64,000 nucleotides of DNA from Nitrospira sp. (GTDB lineage Bacteria; Nitrospirota; Nitrospiria; Nitrospirales; Nitrospiraceae): positions 3,310,690-3,374,689 of the forward strand of contig CP092079.1 in the NCBI GenBank assembly GCA_022226955.1, written 5' to 3'. The translations under genes were made by a program, and so were the position numbers. The notes under the pieces are model-generated. The model saw only the letters and a program-made list of their open reading frames with translations, was not told the DNA's origin and did not search any database. Position 1 is the stretch's first letter. Every line of letters begins with the position of its first letter. This document shows positions 36,663 through 46,515 of the stretch, in pieces.

Positions 36663-37331
36663 ATGGATCTTCCTCAAGCCCTTGCTAAGCGTACACTTTC
36701 AATCTGGAAGCAATTGTGCCCTTTTCGGCGGCACACCCTCAAGCACGGAGCGGAGATACACCTGTCGTCGACCAACATGAAATTCTATATCGTCGATAAG
36801 GGCTTTGTGCGACTCACGTCCATTCAATTAGATGGGAAACGGGTAACAAGAATGATTCTTGGAAAAGGAGGGATGTTTGGCCAGTTACCGTTTGTTCCGA
36901 GTCTCTTTAGAACCGATGAGGACGCACTGGCCAACGGACCAACCTGCGTCCTTGAGTTTGATTTTGTGTCTATGGAAGAAGCGCTGAGAGACAACACGGC
37001 CGCGCAGCGCCTTCTGGTGGAACTGCTTGGAGCACAGTTACAGATGCTGTCTCGCAGACTGCAGTGGCAGCAAACCAATCCGCTAGACAAACGTATCGCT
37101 CTGGTCCTTTATGACCTCTTGTGCTTCGGAGGGAGACCCTGTCCCCATGGCCCGGGTTATGCCGTTGATATTCGGGTAACGCACGAAGAGCTGGCGGAAA
37201 TCATCGGAGCAGCCCGTCCAACTGTGAGCGCCATCTTAAGCATTTTTCACCAAGAACAACTTATCTCATCCACGAGAGCGTTCATATGCGTAAGAAATCT
37301 TGAACGGCTAAAACACCGTTTAGCCTATTGA
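36663..37331 (+). CDS. Crp/Fnr-family transcription regulator
   Basis: A 222-residue regulator with an N-terminal cyclic-nucleotide-binding-like barrel (about 15-120) and a C-terminal winged HTH with VTHEELAEIIGAARPTVSAIL. It lacks the N-terminal cysteine cluster of FNR, so it should not bind a [4Fe-4S] cluster. The ligand could be a haem-bound gas or a nucleotide. Divergent position beside a P460 gene suggests it controls the nearby haem-protein genes. Confidence 0.88.
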   Translation: MDLPQALAKRTLSIWKQLCPFRRHTLKHGAEIHLSSTNMKFYIVDKGFVRLTSIQLDGKRVTRMILGKGGMFGQLPFVPSLFRTDEDALANGPTCVLEFDFVSMEEALRDNTAAQRLLVELLGAQLQMLSRRLQWQQTNPLDKRIALVLYDLLCFGGRPCPHGPGYAVDIRVTHEELAEIIGAARPTVSAILSIFHQEQLISSTRAFICVRNLERLKHRLAY

Positions 37332-37616
37332 CCAGCCGAAGAACGGAAAGATCCATCCAATGCGTTCCTGCGCAAGGCACTAGCTGCCGGATTATATCCC
37401 AAATGTTACCTTGGCAATCCTCCGCCAGAGATAGGAATGTTAGCTTCTCGGGTTCCTGGATCATAGCGAATGCACAGGCTGCAAGCGTTCCGCTCTCACA
37501 CCCGATTCCTCCTCGCAATATCTGACCAGGCTAATTCCCGTTGTTTTCGCAGGGGCCATACTCACGGCTATGGGCACAAGTCGCAAAAGCGCTCGAGGGC
37601 TGGGTATTGACGAGAA
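37332..37616. other. Intergenic stretch before the MITE
   Basis: I see no gene here. Open frames on both strands lack ribosome sites and resemble nothing known. Confidence 0.45.
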
Positions 37617-37724
37617 CTAAGGAAAGTCTGATTTATTCCGGTTCTGATATAAGTAAATATTGAAAATCAGGGAACTCCTACGTGTTCCCGTCGAGGAGAA
37701 TATATTAATCAGACTTTCCCTAAG
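37617..37724. mobile_element. IS5-type MITE, about 108 bp
   Basis: Perfect inverted ends GGAAAGTCTGATT (37621-37633) and AATCAGACTTTCC (37707-37719) are flanked on both sides by CTAA (37617-37620 and 37720-37723). A four-base YTAR-type duplication and a GGAA start are features of IS5-group elements. The interior has no coding frame, so it must be moved by a transposase elsewhere. Confidence 0.75.
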
Positions 37725-38067
37725 AAAGAACCTGACGCGATTGCATTTCGCTTTTAAAGCTATCTACCTTACCGTCCTTTCCCCCGATGCGTGGATACGC
37801 TCCATTATCACCGTAGGTATCTTCTAATTTATTATTTACATACGTCATATATCTGACAGACGTGTGCACATGCCTTGCGATATTTTCTCACACTATGTCA
37901 CTCATTCGAATGAATCATGGAATTTGTCGTTTTCCTATACGGAGCAAATTGCTCAGAAGTGTACGCAGCGGCGTGGTAATCAAATATCAGTGCCAGTGGG
38001 CTTGATCGAGGCAACTGAGTCATATCAGATCTGATTCAGATCTGAGCTTAACCTAGGAGGGGTGCAC
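37725..38067. promoter_or_regulatory. Upstream region of P460 copy 2 with paired palindromes
   Basis: The region is AT-rich and has no gene. Close to the gene, TCAGATCTGA occurs twice, at 38025-38034 and 38036-38045, with starts 11 bp apart (one helix turn). Each copy is a perfect 10-bp palindrome. The pair ends about 22 bases before the start codon, in a position suited to a repressor or activator site. Confidence 0.45.
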
Positions 38068-38685
38068 ATGAACAAGGCTGGATACTTCATTGTCGTACTT
38101 TATTTCGTGCTCATATCAATTGCCCAGAGCAGTTCCTCGCTCGCTGAGGGGGAACAGCCCTTTTCTCCAGCTGTCGATGTTGCAACGGGAGCACTTCACG
38201 TTCCGGAAAACTATACAGAATGGCCGACGTTGGGAACGTGGGCTCACGCGAACACTGGTGAAAGTCTTGAGAAGATGGGGCCAGGCCTCCACGAATACCA
38301 TACGGTATACACTCAGCCTGAGACCATCGCCTACTACAAAAAGACGGGACGGTTTCCCGATGGGGCTGTGTTGGTAAAAGAATTACTAACTGCGAAGACT
38401 ATGGCGATGACAACGGGACCGGCGGTCGGTCACGCCACCACTATTAAAGGGTGGTTCGTGTTAGTGCGCGATACCAAAGGGCGTTACAGGGAATCGAGTC
38501 TGTGGGGAGATGGTTGGGCCTGGTCACTTTTCAATGCGGAGGATCCGAATCATACAGTGTCTAAAAATTACAAGACTGATTGCATCCCTTGCCATGTGCC
38601 AGCGAGGGAGCTTGCGCGGTCGAATGCACCTGATGCAGACAAATGGATCTATGCATTTGGTTATCCCGTTCTCCAGAAGAAGTGA
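38068..38685 (+). CDS. Cytochrome P460-family protein (copy 2)
   Basis: A 205-residue exported protein with a hydrophobic signal (about 5-25). It has HEYHTVYTQPETIAYYKKTG and RFPDGAVLVKELL, as in P460 proteins, a Trp-rich middle (WGDGWAWSLF) and the haem motif CIPCH. The distance from haem motif to C-terminus is longer than in copies 1 and 3. ATG 38068 has a well-placed AGGAGGGG; GTG 38062 is rejected. Its product may handle hydroxylamine or NO. Confidence 0.82.
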   Translation: MNKAGYFIVVLYFVLISIAQSSSSLAEGEQPFSPAVDVATGALHVPENYTEWPTLGTWAHANTGESLEKMGPGLHEYHTVYTQPETIAYYKKTGRFPDGAVLVKELLTAKTMAMTTGPAVGHATTIKGWFVLVRDTKGRYRESSLWGDGWAWSLFNAEDPNHTVSKNYKTDCIPCHVPARELARSNAPDADKWIYAFGYPVLQKK

Positions 38686-38871
38686 CTGAGGTCGATCTGC
38701 TCGGATTGTCAGCTCAGATCCATATGGACAGATCAAGGGTATAAGGAGAAGTGGTTGTCTGAAAACCTCGAGTGGTCATAGATATCCCTATTTGGTCCGA
38801 TATGAGAACCACACTGAGGCCCTAATACGATAGCCATGGATCGTAATAGCACGGTATCACGAGAGGAAGAG

Positions 38872-40341
38872 ATGGTTCTGCTTGAAAACACCTACGCTGA
38901 AGAGCTTCTAGGGTGCTATGTTCCTTGGCGTCCGGTCCCTGTTGTGAAACCTGCCCTGCTTCAGCTGAACTACCCGCTGGCTTGTCAATTAGGTTTTGTC
39001 GTCGACAATGTAGATTCGTCACGTTGGGCTGCCATTTTCTCTGGGAATGAACAATTGCCCGGATGTTTCCCGTTGGCTCAGGCATATGCCGGGCACCAGT
39101 TCGGGGTATTCTCTCCGACGCTGGGAGACGGTCGTGCGCTCCTCCTCGGCGAGATCGTGGACCGCCTAGCGCGCCGATATGATATTGCCCTGAAGGGTTC
39201 AGGACCAACGCCTTTTTCACGGGGAGGAGACGGACAGGCGGCACTTGGTCCGGTCCTTCGGGAGTATCTGATTGGGGAAGCCATGCATGCTCTAGGGATC
39301 CCCACCACGCGCGCCTTGGCAGCAGTCAGCACCGGGAAAACCGTCTATCGGGACACGCCGTTGCCTGGCGCTGTTTTGACGCGTGTAGCAGCGAGCCATT
39401 TGCGGATCGGTACCTTCGAGTTTTTTGCGGCCCGTGGAGAGTTTGATCGGGTGCAAAAGCTCGCAGACTACGCAATCCAACGACATGATTCTGAACTGTT
39501 CGATCATCCGGATCGGTATGTCGAATGGCTGCGTGCCATTGCAGATCGTCACGCACAATTGATCGCCCAATGGATGCATGTCGGGTTTGTGCATGGCGTG
39601 ATGAATACCGATAACGTGACCATTTCAGGAGAGACCATCGATTATGGACCATGCGCATTTATGGAGACCCATGACCCACAGGCCGTCTTCAGTTCGATCG
39701 ATCATCAGGGGCGCTATGCCTATGGAAATCAGCCTCGTATTGCACAATGGAACCTTATGCGATTGGCTGAAACGGTGTTGCCGTTGATAGCCGAGCAGGA
39801 TCCTGGTCGCTCCTTATCAAGGGCGGTCGATATCATTGAGGCCTTCCCTGCGCGTTACGAGATTCATTGGTTGAGTATCGCGCGGGATAAGTTGGGGCTC
39901 ATCACGGACGAACCTGACGACGGTATTCTCGTTCGAGATTGGATCACACTACTGGAGGAATCCGCAGTCGATCATACTCTGGCCTGGCGAAGGCTCGCCG
40001 ACGCCGCGGAGGGGAAGGAACAAAGGCTAGCGTCGTTGTTTGTCACGACGACGAAATTATCTCGCTGGTTGAAGCGTTGGCGCGAACGAAGCAGACGTGA
40101 TCCGGCACGAGCCGTGACTCAAGCTGAAAGAATGCGGCGCGTGAATCCCCTGTACATTCCACGGAATCACCAGGTGGAAGAGGCCCTCACGGCGGCGGCA
40201 GTTCATGCCAACCTCCAACCCTTTGAACGACTGCTGGAGGTTGTAGTGCATCCGTTTGAGGAACACGCCGATCATGCCTCTTATGCCGAACCGGCGCCTG
40301 TTGGGGTTACGGCCTGTTACCAGACATTCTGTGGTACCTGA
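38872..40341 (+). CDS. selO: SelO/YdiU protein AMPylase
   Basis: SelO proteins are pseudokinases that transfer AMP to proteins, and are linked to redox stress. The family core is present: LAQAYAGHQFGVFSPTLGDG, ALKGSGPTPFSRGGDG, VHGVMNTDNVTISGETIDYG with the metal-binding Asn and Asp, and a C-terminal YQTFCGT. The length of 489 residues is typical. ATG 38872 has an AGGAAG site; ATG 38836 is also in frame. The C-terminal Cys is where some relatives have selenocysteine. Confidence 0.88.
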   Translation: MVLLENTYAEELLGCYVPWRPVPVVKPALLQLNYPLACQLGFVVDNVDSSRWAAIFSGNEQLPGCFPLAQAYAGHQFGVFSPTLGDGRALLLGEIVDRLARRYDIALKGSGPTPFSRGGDGQAALGPVLREYLIGEAMHALGIPTTRALAAVSTGKTVYRDTPLPGAVLTRVAASHLRIGTFEFFAARGEFDRVQKLADYAIQRHDSELFDHPDRYVEWLRAIADRHAQLIAQWMHVGFVHGVMNTDNVTISGETIDYGPCAFMETHDPQAVFSSIDHQGRYAYGNQPRIAQWNLMRLAETVLPLIAEQDPGRSLSRAVDIIEAFPARYEIHWLSIARDKLGLITDEPDDGILVRDWITLLEESAVDHTLAWRRLADAAEGKEQRLASLFVTTTKLSRWLKRWRERSRRDPARAVTQAERMRRVNPLYIPRNHQVEEALTAAAVHANLQPFERLLEVVVHPFEEHADHASYAEPAPVGVTACYQTFCGT

Positions 40342-40565
40342 CTACATCTGCCCTAAATGTGGTCGCTAAAGACTCTTGGGAGATCCTGGGATAGAACGCG
40401 TCTTGTGGGTGTCCAGAAAAGGACAGTCCTCAAGATAAAAATACGCGGTCGCCGGTAATAAGAATGTGGACGTTATGATTATGAAGTTCATGAGAGGTCT
40501 GAAGAAACCCCGTCAACTACGAACCACTAAACTAGGCTAAACCATGTTCTTGAATGGAGACCGCC

Positions 40566-41069
40566 ATGAGCCGAGCAGAGACAGTGATTTTAGCGGGTGG
40601 ATGTTTTTGGGGGATGCAGGATCTGATTCGTAAACTGCCCGGGGTGCTCTCCACGCGAGTGGGCTACAGCGGCGGCGACGTATCGAATGCGACTTATCGC
40701 AATCATGGAACCCATGCCGAAGCAATCGAAGTGGTTTTCGACCCGGATCAGCTGCCGTTTCGAGGCTTATTGGAAGTATTTTTTCAGATCCATGACCCCA
40801 CCACCATCAATCGTCAGGGCAACGATCGAGGAACGTCCTATCGTTCTGGGATTTATTACACGTCCGATGCGCAACGCCTGACGGCGGAACGGATAATCGG
40901 AGAGATTGATGCCTCGGGAATTTGGCCAGGAAAGGTAGTCACGGAAGTCCACCCTGCAGGACCATTTTGGATAGCGGAGCCCGAACACCAGGACTATCTC
41001 AAGCATAACCCTCAGGGGTACACCTGCCATTTCGTGAGACCTAACTGGAAACTCCCGAAGCCGGCGTGA
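40566..41069 (+). CDS. msrA: Peptide methionine-(S)-sulfoxide reductase
   Basis: Repairs S-sulfoxides of methionine. The active site [10 protein letters not shown] carries the catalytic cysteine, followed by [22 protein letters not shown], and a C-terminal [20 protein letters not shown]. The length of 167 residues fits MsrA. ATG 40566 has a GGAG site 6 bases upstream; ATG 40554 includes that site and is less likely. msrB lies elsewhere in the cargo, at 52052. Confidence 0.94.
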   Translation: MSRAETVILAGGCFWGMQDLIRKLPGVLSTRVGYSGGDVSNATYRNHGTHAEAIEVVFDPDQLPFRGLLEVFFQIHDPTTINRQGNDRGTSYRSGIYYTSDAQRLTAERIIGEIDASGIWPGKVVTEVHPAGPFWIAEPEHQDYLKHNPQGYTCHFVRPNWKLPKPA

Positions 41070-41115
41070 ATGTGTGAGTCACTAGGAACGGATACATCTG
41101 CCCAAGAGGATAGAT

Positions 41116-41613
41116 ATGAATCAACAGGCGTCGTCGCTTCTCAAGGCTCCGGAACTACGCGTCAGCCGATGGCTGAACGGTTATGGCCGACCGTGTGCTC
41201 CGCTGAAGCTAGCCGATCTTGGCACAGGATATAGAATCATCTTTTGTTTCCAACATTGGTGTCCTGGATGCCATTCCACTGGTTTTCCGACAATGAAAAG
41301 GCTGGTGAAGGCCCTCTCTCCAAAGGGATTTGGCTTTGCCGTCGTACAGACCGTCTTTGAAGGCAAAGAGGTGAATACATTCGAACGGATGCGGGACGCT
41401 CAGCTACTCTACGATCTTCAAGTGCCGTTCGGATACGACGCGCCGGAACGCGGATATCCTACGATCATGTCTGATTACCACACACGTGGGACTCCATGGT
41501 TCATCGTCATCAATCCATCTGGGGAACCTATCTACGGAGGATTTACGCTCGACGCGGAAGGTCTTATTGCGTCCGCGGACTATCTCTCCTCGGTTACCAC
41601 AGAGTCGGCCTGA
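41116..41613 (+). CDS. Thioredoxin-like/peroxiredoxin-like protein
   Basis: A 165-residue cytoplasmic protein with a thioredoxin fold. FCFQHWCPGCHSTGFP carries the CxxC redox centre. The cis-Pro region is TRGTPWFIVINPSGEPIYGG. It resembles TlpA-like and AhpC/TSA-like reductases, and its partner may be MsrA, 46 bp upstream. There is no signal peptide, so it should act in the cytoplasm. Confidence 0.75.
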   Translation: MNQQASSLLKAPELRVSRWLNGYGRPCAPLKLADLGTGYRIIFCFQHWCPGCHSTGFPTMKRLVKALSPKGFGFAVVQTVFEGKEVNTFERMRDAQLLYDLQVPFGYDAPERGYPTIMSDYHTRGTPWFIVINPSGEPIYGGFTLDAEGLIASADYLSSVTTESA

Positions 41614-41861
41614 CAATCGGCTGCGTCGGGGAGAAGGATTCCACCTCCCATCGTGCGTACAGAAGATTCGAAATAGCATGTTGCTGAGACGCGCTGGAAG
41701 TGTGCTTCCGAATTAACTGAGACGTGTATGGGGCGGTATCAGAACGGTCTTCAGCACGTGCTCCTGTTATTACAGCTATTTCAGTGAAACGTCTTTAGTG
41801 TTGATATGTGTTTAGTGCTCAAAAGGCACCTACTTCGTACAAAATAGGAGGCGCAACGACC

Positions 41862-43181
41862 ATGAAAGTCCAAGATCGTTATTTGTACATCCAGACCAAC
41901 GACATTCGTGAAGGCCAGAATGCAGTGCTAGGCTATACACGAAACGACGATGGGACGCTCACGCCCTTGCCTGGCAATCCATTTTATACAGGGGGCACGG
42001 GCATCAACAATGACACCCATGGCAAGCTCGGCCCACATGACAACGACACCCCGTTGATTGTCAGCCAGGACGGGAAGCGTCTCTTTACGGTCAACACACA
42101 CAGCAATACCATTGCCGTCTTCGATATTCAGCCTGATGGGTCGTTACGGCATGTGAAGGGGTCGCCGTTTCTATCGCACGGTGTCGCCCCCAATAGTCTC
42201 TCGCTCAGTGGCATGACACTGCTCGTGTCAAATCGAAATGAGGATTATCATCAGATTGAGGCGTTGCGTGGCGCAGCGAAGGCGAGCTATGTCTCGTTCG
42301 CCGTAGAAAACAACGGTGCACTACGATTTGTATCCAAAATCGATGTCGAAAACTCGCAAAAGCCGACCCAAGTCTACGTTCCACAGTCCAACCTCCAAGT
42401 TGCATTCGGCAATGACTTTCAGGTCGATGTGGATTTCGACGGTGAAGGGACGAGATCGTTTCTGGCTGGCACCAAGCCGAGCGTGCAGGGGCAACTCCAT
42501 GTCTTTCAGGTGGGACGAGATGGCCGGCTCACTGAGCGAGATCGTATGCAGTTACCTGAGACGAATGCCGGCTATAAGTATAAGGGCATGGACGGCGTTC
42601 CGTCGATGCCTTTAGGCATCTGGGCACATCCTACGGAACCACTACTTTACGTTGGTTTTGTCACCCGCAATGAATTGGGTGTCTATCGTTTCAATAAGGA
42701 AGGGGCGATGACATTTCTTGGCTCCGTCCCCAATGGTGGTCAGGATATTTGCTGGGTGTTGCCCAACAAAGGAGGCACCCGCCTCTATACGATCAATAAC
42801 TTGCCTCGTACCGACAAAGACGAGAAAGCAGCAACCGTGAGTTCATACGATATTTCCGGAGAGCGGGCCGTGAAACCCATCGAAATCAGCCGCTTGCAGC
42901 TCCCACACCCAGGGGAGTGGTTCATTAACAACCGAATGTTCAGTCAGCCAGGAAGTACCGCGTTTCAATGCGCGCTGTCTCCGGACGAGACGTTTCTCTA
43001 CGTGATTTGCCAACGGATCAATCAAACCGATGAGAACAAGAGTGAAGAAGGCAATATTTTACACAGCCTGCGGCTTGATGACCAGGGGATTCCGTCCATT
43101 GCCCATTCACGGCATCTTGGCCAGGACGGGGTGCACTATCGGTCCCGACCGCAGGGCATCGCCACGTATGACCAATCATGA
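41862..43181 (+). CDS. Lactonase-like beta-propeller protein
   Basis: A 439-residue protein of repeated beta-strands with segments such as RLFTVNTHSNTIAVFDIQPDG and LYVGFVTRNELGVYRFNKEG, the pattern of seven-bladed propellers of the 6-phosphogluconolactonase type. No signal peptide is evident. The start ATG 41862 follows AGGAGG; the frame is open to 41808. The substrate is unknown, and it may be a sensor or scaffold rather than an enzyme. Confidence 0.7.
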   Translation: MKVQDRYLYIQTNDIREGQNAVLGYTRNDDGTLTPLPGNPFYTGGTGINNDTHGKLGPHDNDTPLIVSQDGKRLFTVNTHSNTIAVFDIQPDGSLRHVKGSPFLSHGVAPNSLSLSGMTLLVSNRNEDYHQIEALRGAAKASYVSFAVENNGALRFVSKIDVENSQKPTQVYVPQSNLQVAFGNDFQVDVDFDGEGTRSFLAGTKPSVQGQLHVFQVGRDGRLTERDRMQLPETNAGYKYKGMDGVPSMPLGIWAHPTEPLLYVGFVTRNELGVYRFNKEGAMTFLGSVPNGGQDICWVLPNKGGTRLYTINNLPRTDKDEKAATVSSYDISGERAVKPIEISRLQLPHPGEWFINNRMFSQPGSTAFQCALSPDETFLYVICQRINQTDENKSEEGNILHSLRLDDQGIPSIAHSRHLGQDGVHYRSRPQGIATYDQS

Positions 43182-43201
43182 TGATGTACATGCGTGATGT
43201 C

Positions 43202-43231
43202 CACATAATCACGCAGAGGAATGATTATGTG
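43202..43231. repeat. Inverted repeat upstream of P460 copy 3
   Basis: CACATAATCA (43202-43211) and TGATTATGTG (43222-43231) form a perfect 10-bp stem with a 10-base loop. No T-tract follows, so it may be a dyad operator or a stem that protects mRNA rather than a terminator. Confidence 0.45.
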
Positions 43232-43320
43232 ATCCACCTGAATATCGAGTGGTGTTGAGAATAGTACTCTAGTCATTATTTGAGACCACGAGCCGACTTT
43301 CAAACACAAAGGAGAATGCG

Positions 43321-43887
43321 ATGGAAACGATCGGCAAAATGGTTCTACTCATGGGGACTCTTATCGTATCGGCGTTCATGGTAGGAACAGGCATCGCAGC
43401 CGAAGAAAAGGTTGCTTTCAATAAGGATGGTTCGCTTGATCGGCCAGCCGGCTACCGTGGATGGACGCATGTTGGATCGACGATTCTACCAAAAGGTTCC
43501 GTCAATATTATCGAAAACAAGCCAATACCAACGAATGAAATCATAAATACATACGTGAAGCCATGGGCTTATGAAGCCTATATGAAAACTGGTCTGTGGC
43601 CTGAGGGAACCATGATTGTGAAAGAATTCGTGGCGTTAGGCGAACCCGATGAAGATGGTCTCGTCCACGAAATCTATTTTGCTGGGTTAGCCGCTCTTGT
43701 GAAGGACAGCAAAATATTTCCAGCACAGACCGGACACTTGGGCTACTTTGCCTTTGGTCATCAGCGAGAGCCTTATCTCGATCGCGCTGCTCTAGCAGAT
43801 CGGGCCAAATGTTCGTCATGCCATGAGCATCATGCATCGGACCAGCAATATATCTTTGCGGATCGCCACATCGGCCTTCGGCGGTAG
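43321..43887 (+). CDS. Cytochrome P460-family protein (copy 3)
   Basis: A 188-residue exported haem protein with a signal peptide ending AAEE, the P460-family segment WPEGTMIVKEFVALG, and the haem motif CSSCHEHHASDQQYIF. An AAGGAG site precedes the ATG. It is closest to copy 1 in organisation (HLGYFAFGHQ compared with HWGYFSFGHS). The following sequence is a broken gene, so it probably acts alone. Confidence 0.85.
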   Translation: METIGKMVLLMGTLIVSAFMVGTGIAAEEKVAFNKDGSLDRPAGYRGWTHVGSTILPKGSVNIIENKPIPTNEIINTYVKPWAYEAYMKTGLWPEGTMIVKEFVALGEPDEDGLVHEIYFAGLAALVKDSKIFPAQTGHLGYFAFGHQREPYLDRAALADRAKCSSCHEHHASDQQYIFADRHIGLRR

Positions 43888-43890
43888 GCA

Positions 43891-44205
43891 GTATGTCCTT
43901 TATGCGACTGCCCATATTCATCGGTAGCCCACGAAAACCCATCGCAAAGCTGGGACAAACAGTTATCAGACGCCTCGCGCTTTACGGTTTTGACGGATTT
44001 TGGCGGTTCCGCCGTAAGGGACAACGAGACGGGGCTGGTCTGGGAACATTCGCCGGAGACAAAGATCATGAATTGGCTTGGTGCACGATTTCACTGTGCC
44101 AGCCTCAAGATCGGTGGACGCATGGGATGGAGTCTTCCTTCGGTGCATGGACTAGCCAACCTGGTGGATCATTATGTCTCACCAGGTTTAATGGACATCT
44201 TTTAG
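43891..44205 (+). pseudogene. DUF1566-domain fragment
   Basis: In one frame, with no start codon, the sequence reads through QSWDKQLSDASRFTVLTDFG, DNETGLVWEHSPET and GGRMGWSLPSVHGLANLVDH, the usual DUF1566 text. It stops at 44205 after PGLMDIF, where relatives continue. The signal peptide is missing. A different frame from 43893 is open longer but matches nothing; it does contain a CVHCH, probably by chance. Confidence 0.6.
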
Positions 44206-44373
44206 TCAACGCAGAGCCGGGAGCGATACCACAACAAATCCAAGGCACGTGTGTGCACTGTCATAGCCCAGGACAGCATCGGCTTCTGCGAACACCATCG
44301 GAGAGAGCACAGAGATCTATACGCTCGAATTTCGGTCTGACGCTACGGAAACACAAGCGCGAGCTCGCTTTTT

Positions 44374-45390
44374 ATGGGAGTTAGAAGAGTCACTTTGTCT
44401 GCTTCCAAAGAAAGATATCCCCATCCAAAACTCTCTAGCGTCCATGAACCGTACCCTCGTTGTGATGATGTGGTGCAGTGTGAGCTCGGATTTCATCCTC
44501 CGTATGCCTGGGATGCACTGCTTGCGTTTCTTGCAGACCGACTCATTGCGCAAGTCGAGCATCTCAACAAAGGACACTACCTCCGCAGTCTCACACTTGA
44601 ATCGATGGGGAAGGCATATGTCGGATGGGTCGATGTATCTCTGAGTCCCCATACGCCAGCCTTGAGAGTCACAATATCATCATCGTTGTCTGATGTGATC
44701 CCACAGGTGCTCGAACGCGTGGGGCGATTATTTGATGTGTTTCACAATCCTCAGGATGTTGCTCCAGCGATACAGGCTTTACTGCCCATTGTTGGCTTAC
44801 GGGTTCCTGGTGCCGTAGACGGATTTGAGGTGGGAGTACGTGCGATCGTCGGGCAACAAGTGTCCATCAAGGCTGCACGGACTCTTGTTGGGCGCATCGC
44901 CCAGCGATTCGGAGACACAGTAAACACACCTGACACAATGGTGGTTAAAACATTCCCTAATGCCCAAATACTGGCTCACTGCATCTGCAGCGATTTAACG
45001 GCTACAGGCATAACAGCAAAAAGAGCCGCCTCTATCATTGCGCTTGCACAGGCCGTCGCCAATCAGACTATTGTACTGAGTCCAGAAGCACCGATTTCCC
45101 AAACCATTGCGAAATTACGAGAGTTGCCTGGAATCGGCGAGTGGACGGCACAGTACATCGCCATGCGAGCCCTGTCCTGGCCGGACGCTTTTCCCCACAC
45201 CGACTTGGGCGTGAAACACGCATTAGGGGAACGCAGGCCTAAGAAGATTCTCGCCATGGCGGAATCGTGGCGACCCTGGCGGGCCTACGCGACCATGGCC
45301 TTGTGGCATTCGCTTTCGTCCGATGCTCCCAAACGACACAACACGTATAGGAGGGACACACATGAATCTTCTGAGTGCAGAGATCATTGA
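44374..45390 (+). CDS. alkA: DNA-3-methyladenine glycosylase II (AlkA)
   Basis: Removes alkylated bases from DNA. The 338-residue protein has an AlkA N-terminal domain (about 25-130), a HhH motif LRELPGIGEWTAQYIAMRAL, and the catalytic Asp in DAFPHTDLGV. The start is uncertain: the first residues before VHEPYPRCDD do not resemble the family, and ATG 44444 is an alternative. It overlaps ogt by 29 bases, and both repair alkylation damage, which N-nitroso chemistry can cause. Confidence 0.85.
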   Translation: MGVRRVTLSASKERYPHPKLSSVHEPYPRCDDVVQCELGFHPPYAWDALLAFLADRLIAQVEHLNKGHYLRSLTLESMGKAYVGWVDVSLSPHTPALRVTISSSLSDVIPQVLERVGRLFDVFHNPQDVAPAIQALLPIVGLRVPGAVDGFEVGVRAIVGQQVSIKAARTLVGRIAQRFGDTVNTPDTMVVKTFPNAQILAHCICSDLTATGITAKRAASIIALAQAVANQTIVLSPEAPISQTIAKLRELPGIGEWTAQYIAMRALSWPDAFPHTDLGVKHALGERRPKKILAMAESWRPWRAYATMALWHSLSSDAPKRHNTYRRDTHESSECRDH

Positions 45391-45910
45391 AACTCCCATT
45401 GGGAACATGCAGGCTATTGCGTCTGCACGTGGGCTCTGTGCATTGGAGTTTGTGACGCCATCTCGACAACAATTGTTAATGGCACGGCTCAGTCGGTGGT
45501 TTTCGACTGAAAGAATCGAATGGCGGAGCCATTCCGTTATCGACGATGCCAAACGGTGGTTGCAATTCTATTTCAACGGCCGGTTCAACGAACTGTTTGA
45601 ATTAATGGTCGATCTGAGGGGAACGCCGTTTGAACTACGGGTGTGGAAGGAGTTGCGCCACATAAAAATCGGACGAACGATCTCCTATTCCGAACTCGCA
45701 ACGCTTATCGGGAAGCCCAAGGGATCCAGAGCTGTTGGAGGCGCCTCGCGGAGAAATCCTATGTCCCTCATTATTCCCTGCCATAGGGTGATAGGTGTCG
45801 GTGGCCGCTTAACTGGATACGGCGGTGGCGTTGGGCAGAAGCAGTATTTAATCGAGCATGAGATACCAACAAAGCGGAGGGTAAGTCTTTGCCACGAAGG
45901 AATAGGCTAA
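45362..45910 (+). CDS. ogt: Methylated-DNA-protein cysteine methyltransferase
   Basis: Takes methyl groups from O6-methylguanine onto its own cysteine. The 182-residue protein has the active site SLIIPCHRVIG and the upstream RTISYSELATLIGKPKGSRAVG. ATG 45362 has an AGGAGG site within the end of alkA; an open frame back to 45323 is not used. The pair is an alkylation-repair operon. Confidence 0.93.
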   Translation: MNLLSAEIIETPIGNMQAIASARGLCALEFVTPSRQQLLMARLSRWFSTERIEWRSHSVIDDAKRWLQFYFNGRFNELFELMVDLRGTPFELRVWKELRHIKIGRTISYSELATLIGKPKGSRAVGGASRRNPMSLIIPCHRVIGVGGRLTGYGGGVGQKQYLIEHEIPTKRRVSLCHEGIG

Positions 45911-46515
45911 AGGTGGCATGACCTTTTCATTGATAGGCTAACCAACACCTCGGTTACAGTCGAGGAGAGAGGATACGCCACCACGAGTAAGACAATCAGT
46001 GCCACAACTTCTCGGGTTAAGCTCCACATGTTACATCATACTGGAGCAGTGGGTGCGCGGGTAATCCAGCTCCAGTCACAACACTCGTTGAGAAGGAGTC
46101 GACAACATTCCTCAATCGTCTCTCATACACACTCCGCAGTATGCGGTCGCCAGTCTGCCCGACCGAATACCGCACCCAAGGAGTCGGTACGCTATTTTCA
46201 AGACTGTATCTGCCTAGACTGGCCACTGGATATCGCCAAGCCAATGCACCCACATCGCGTACGGAGTAATAGAGCATATGAGTTGCCCCATGGCACGTCA
46301 TACGGATGTGCCGAGGTGTTTGGAGCGATGAGAAACCTGCCGACATGTGGAGTGGCAAGTCTGAATAATGACACGTTGCCTGGAACGTCAAGGTTCTTGA
46401 ATCTTTGACGCGTCCTGGATAACGGATTGGGCTTCATTATGTTCTGACGGGTCAACCGGATGATGGGAATACCATTTCAGGCCGTCCCCCCATCACCCTG
46501 AGGGAGGGTAAGACT
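45911..46515. other. Intergenic region, nothing recognised
   Basis: About 600 bases with two overlapping open frames on opposite strands (46028-46408 plus, 46017-46391 minus). Neither resembles a protein, and there is no signature of an RNA. It may be decayed DNA. Confidence 0.45.

Noticed and set aside
43893..44384. 163-residue frame with a CVHCH haem-like motif
   Set aside because: Overlaps better-supported DUF1566 text in another frame; it has no signal peptide and no cytochrome pattern around the motif.
46017..46408. Two opposing frames of about 125 codons
   Set aside because: Neither has a family match or ribosome site; they overlap each other completely.
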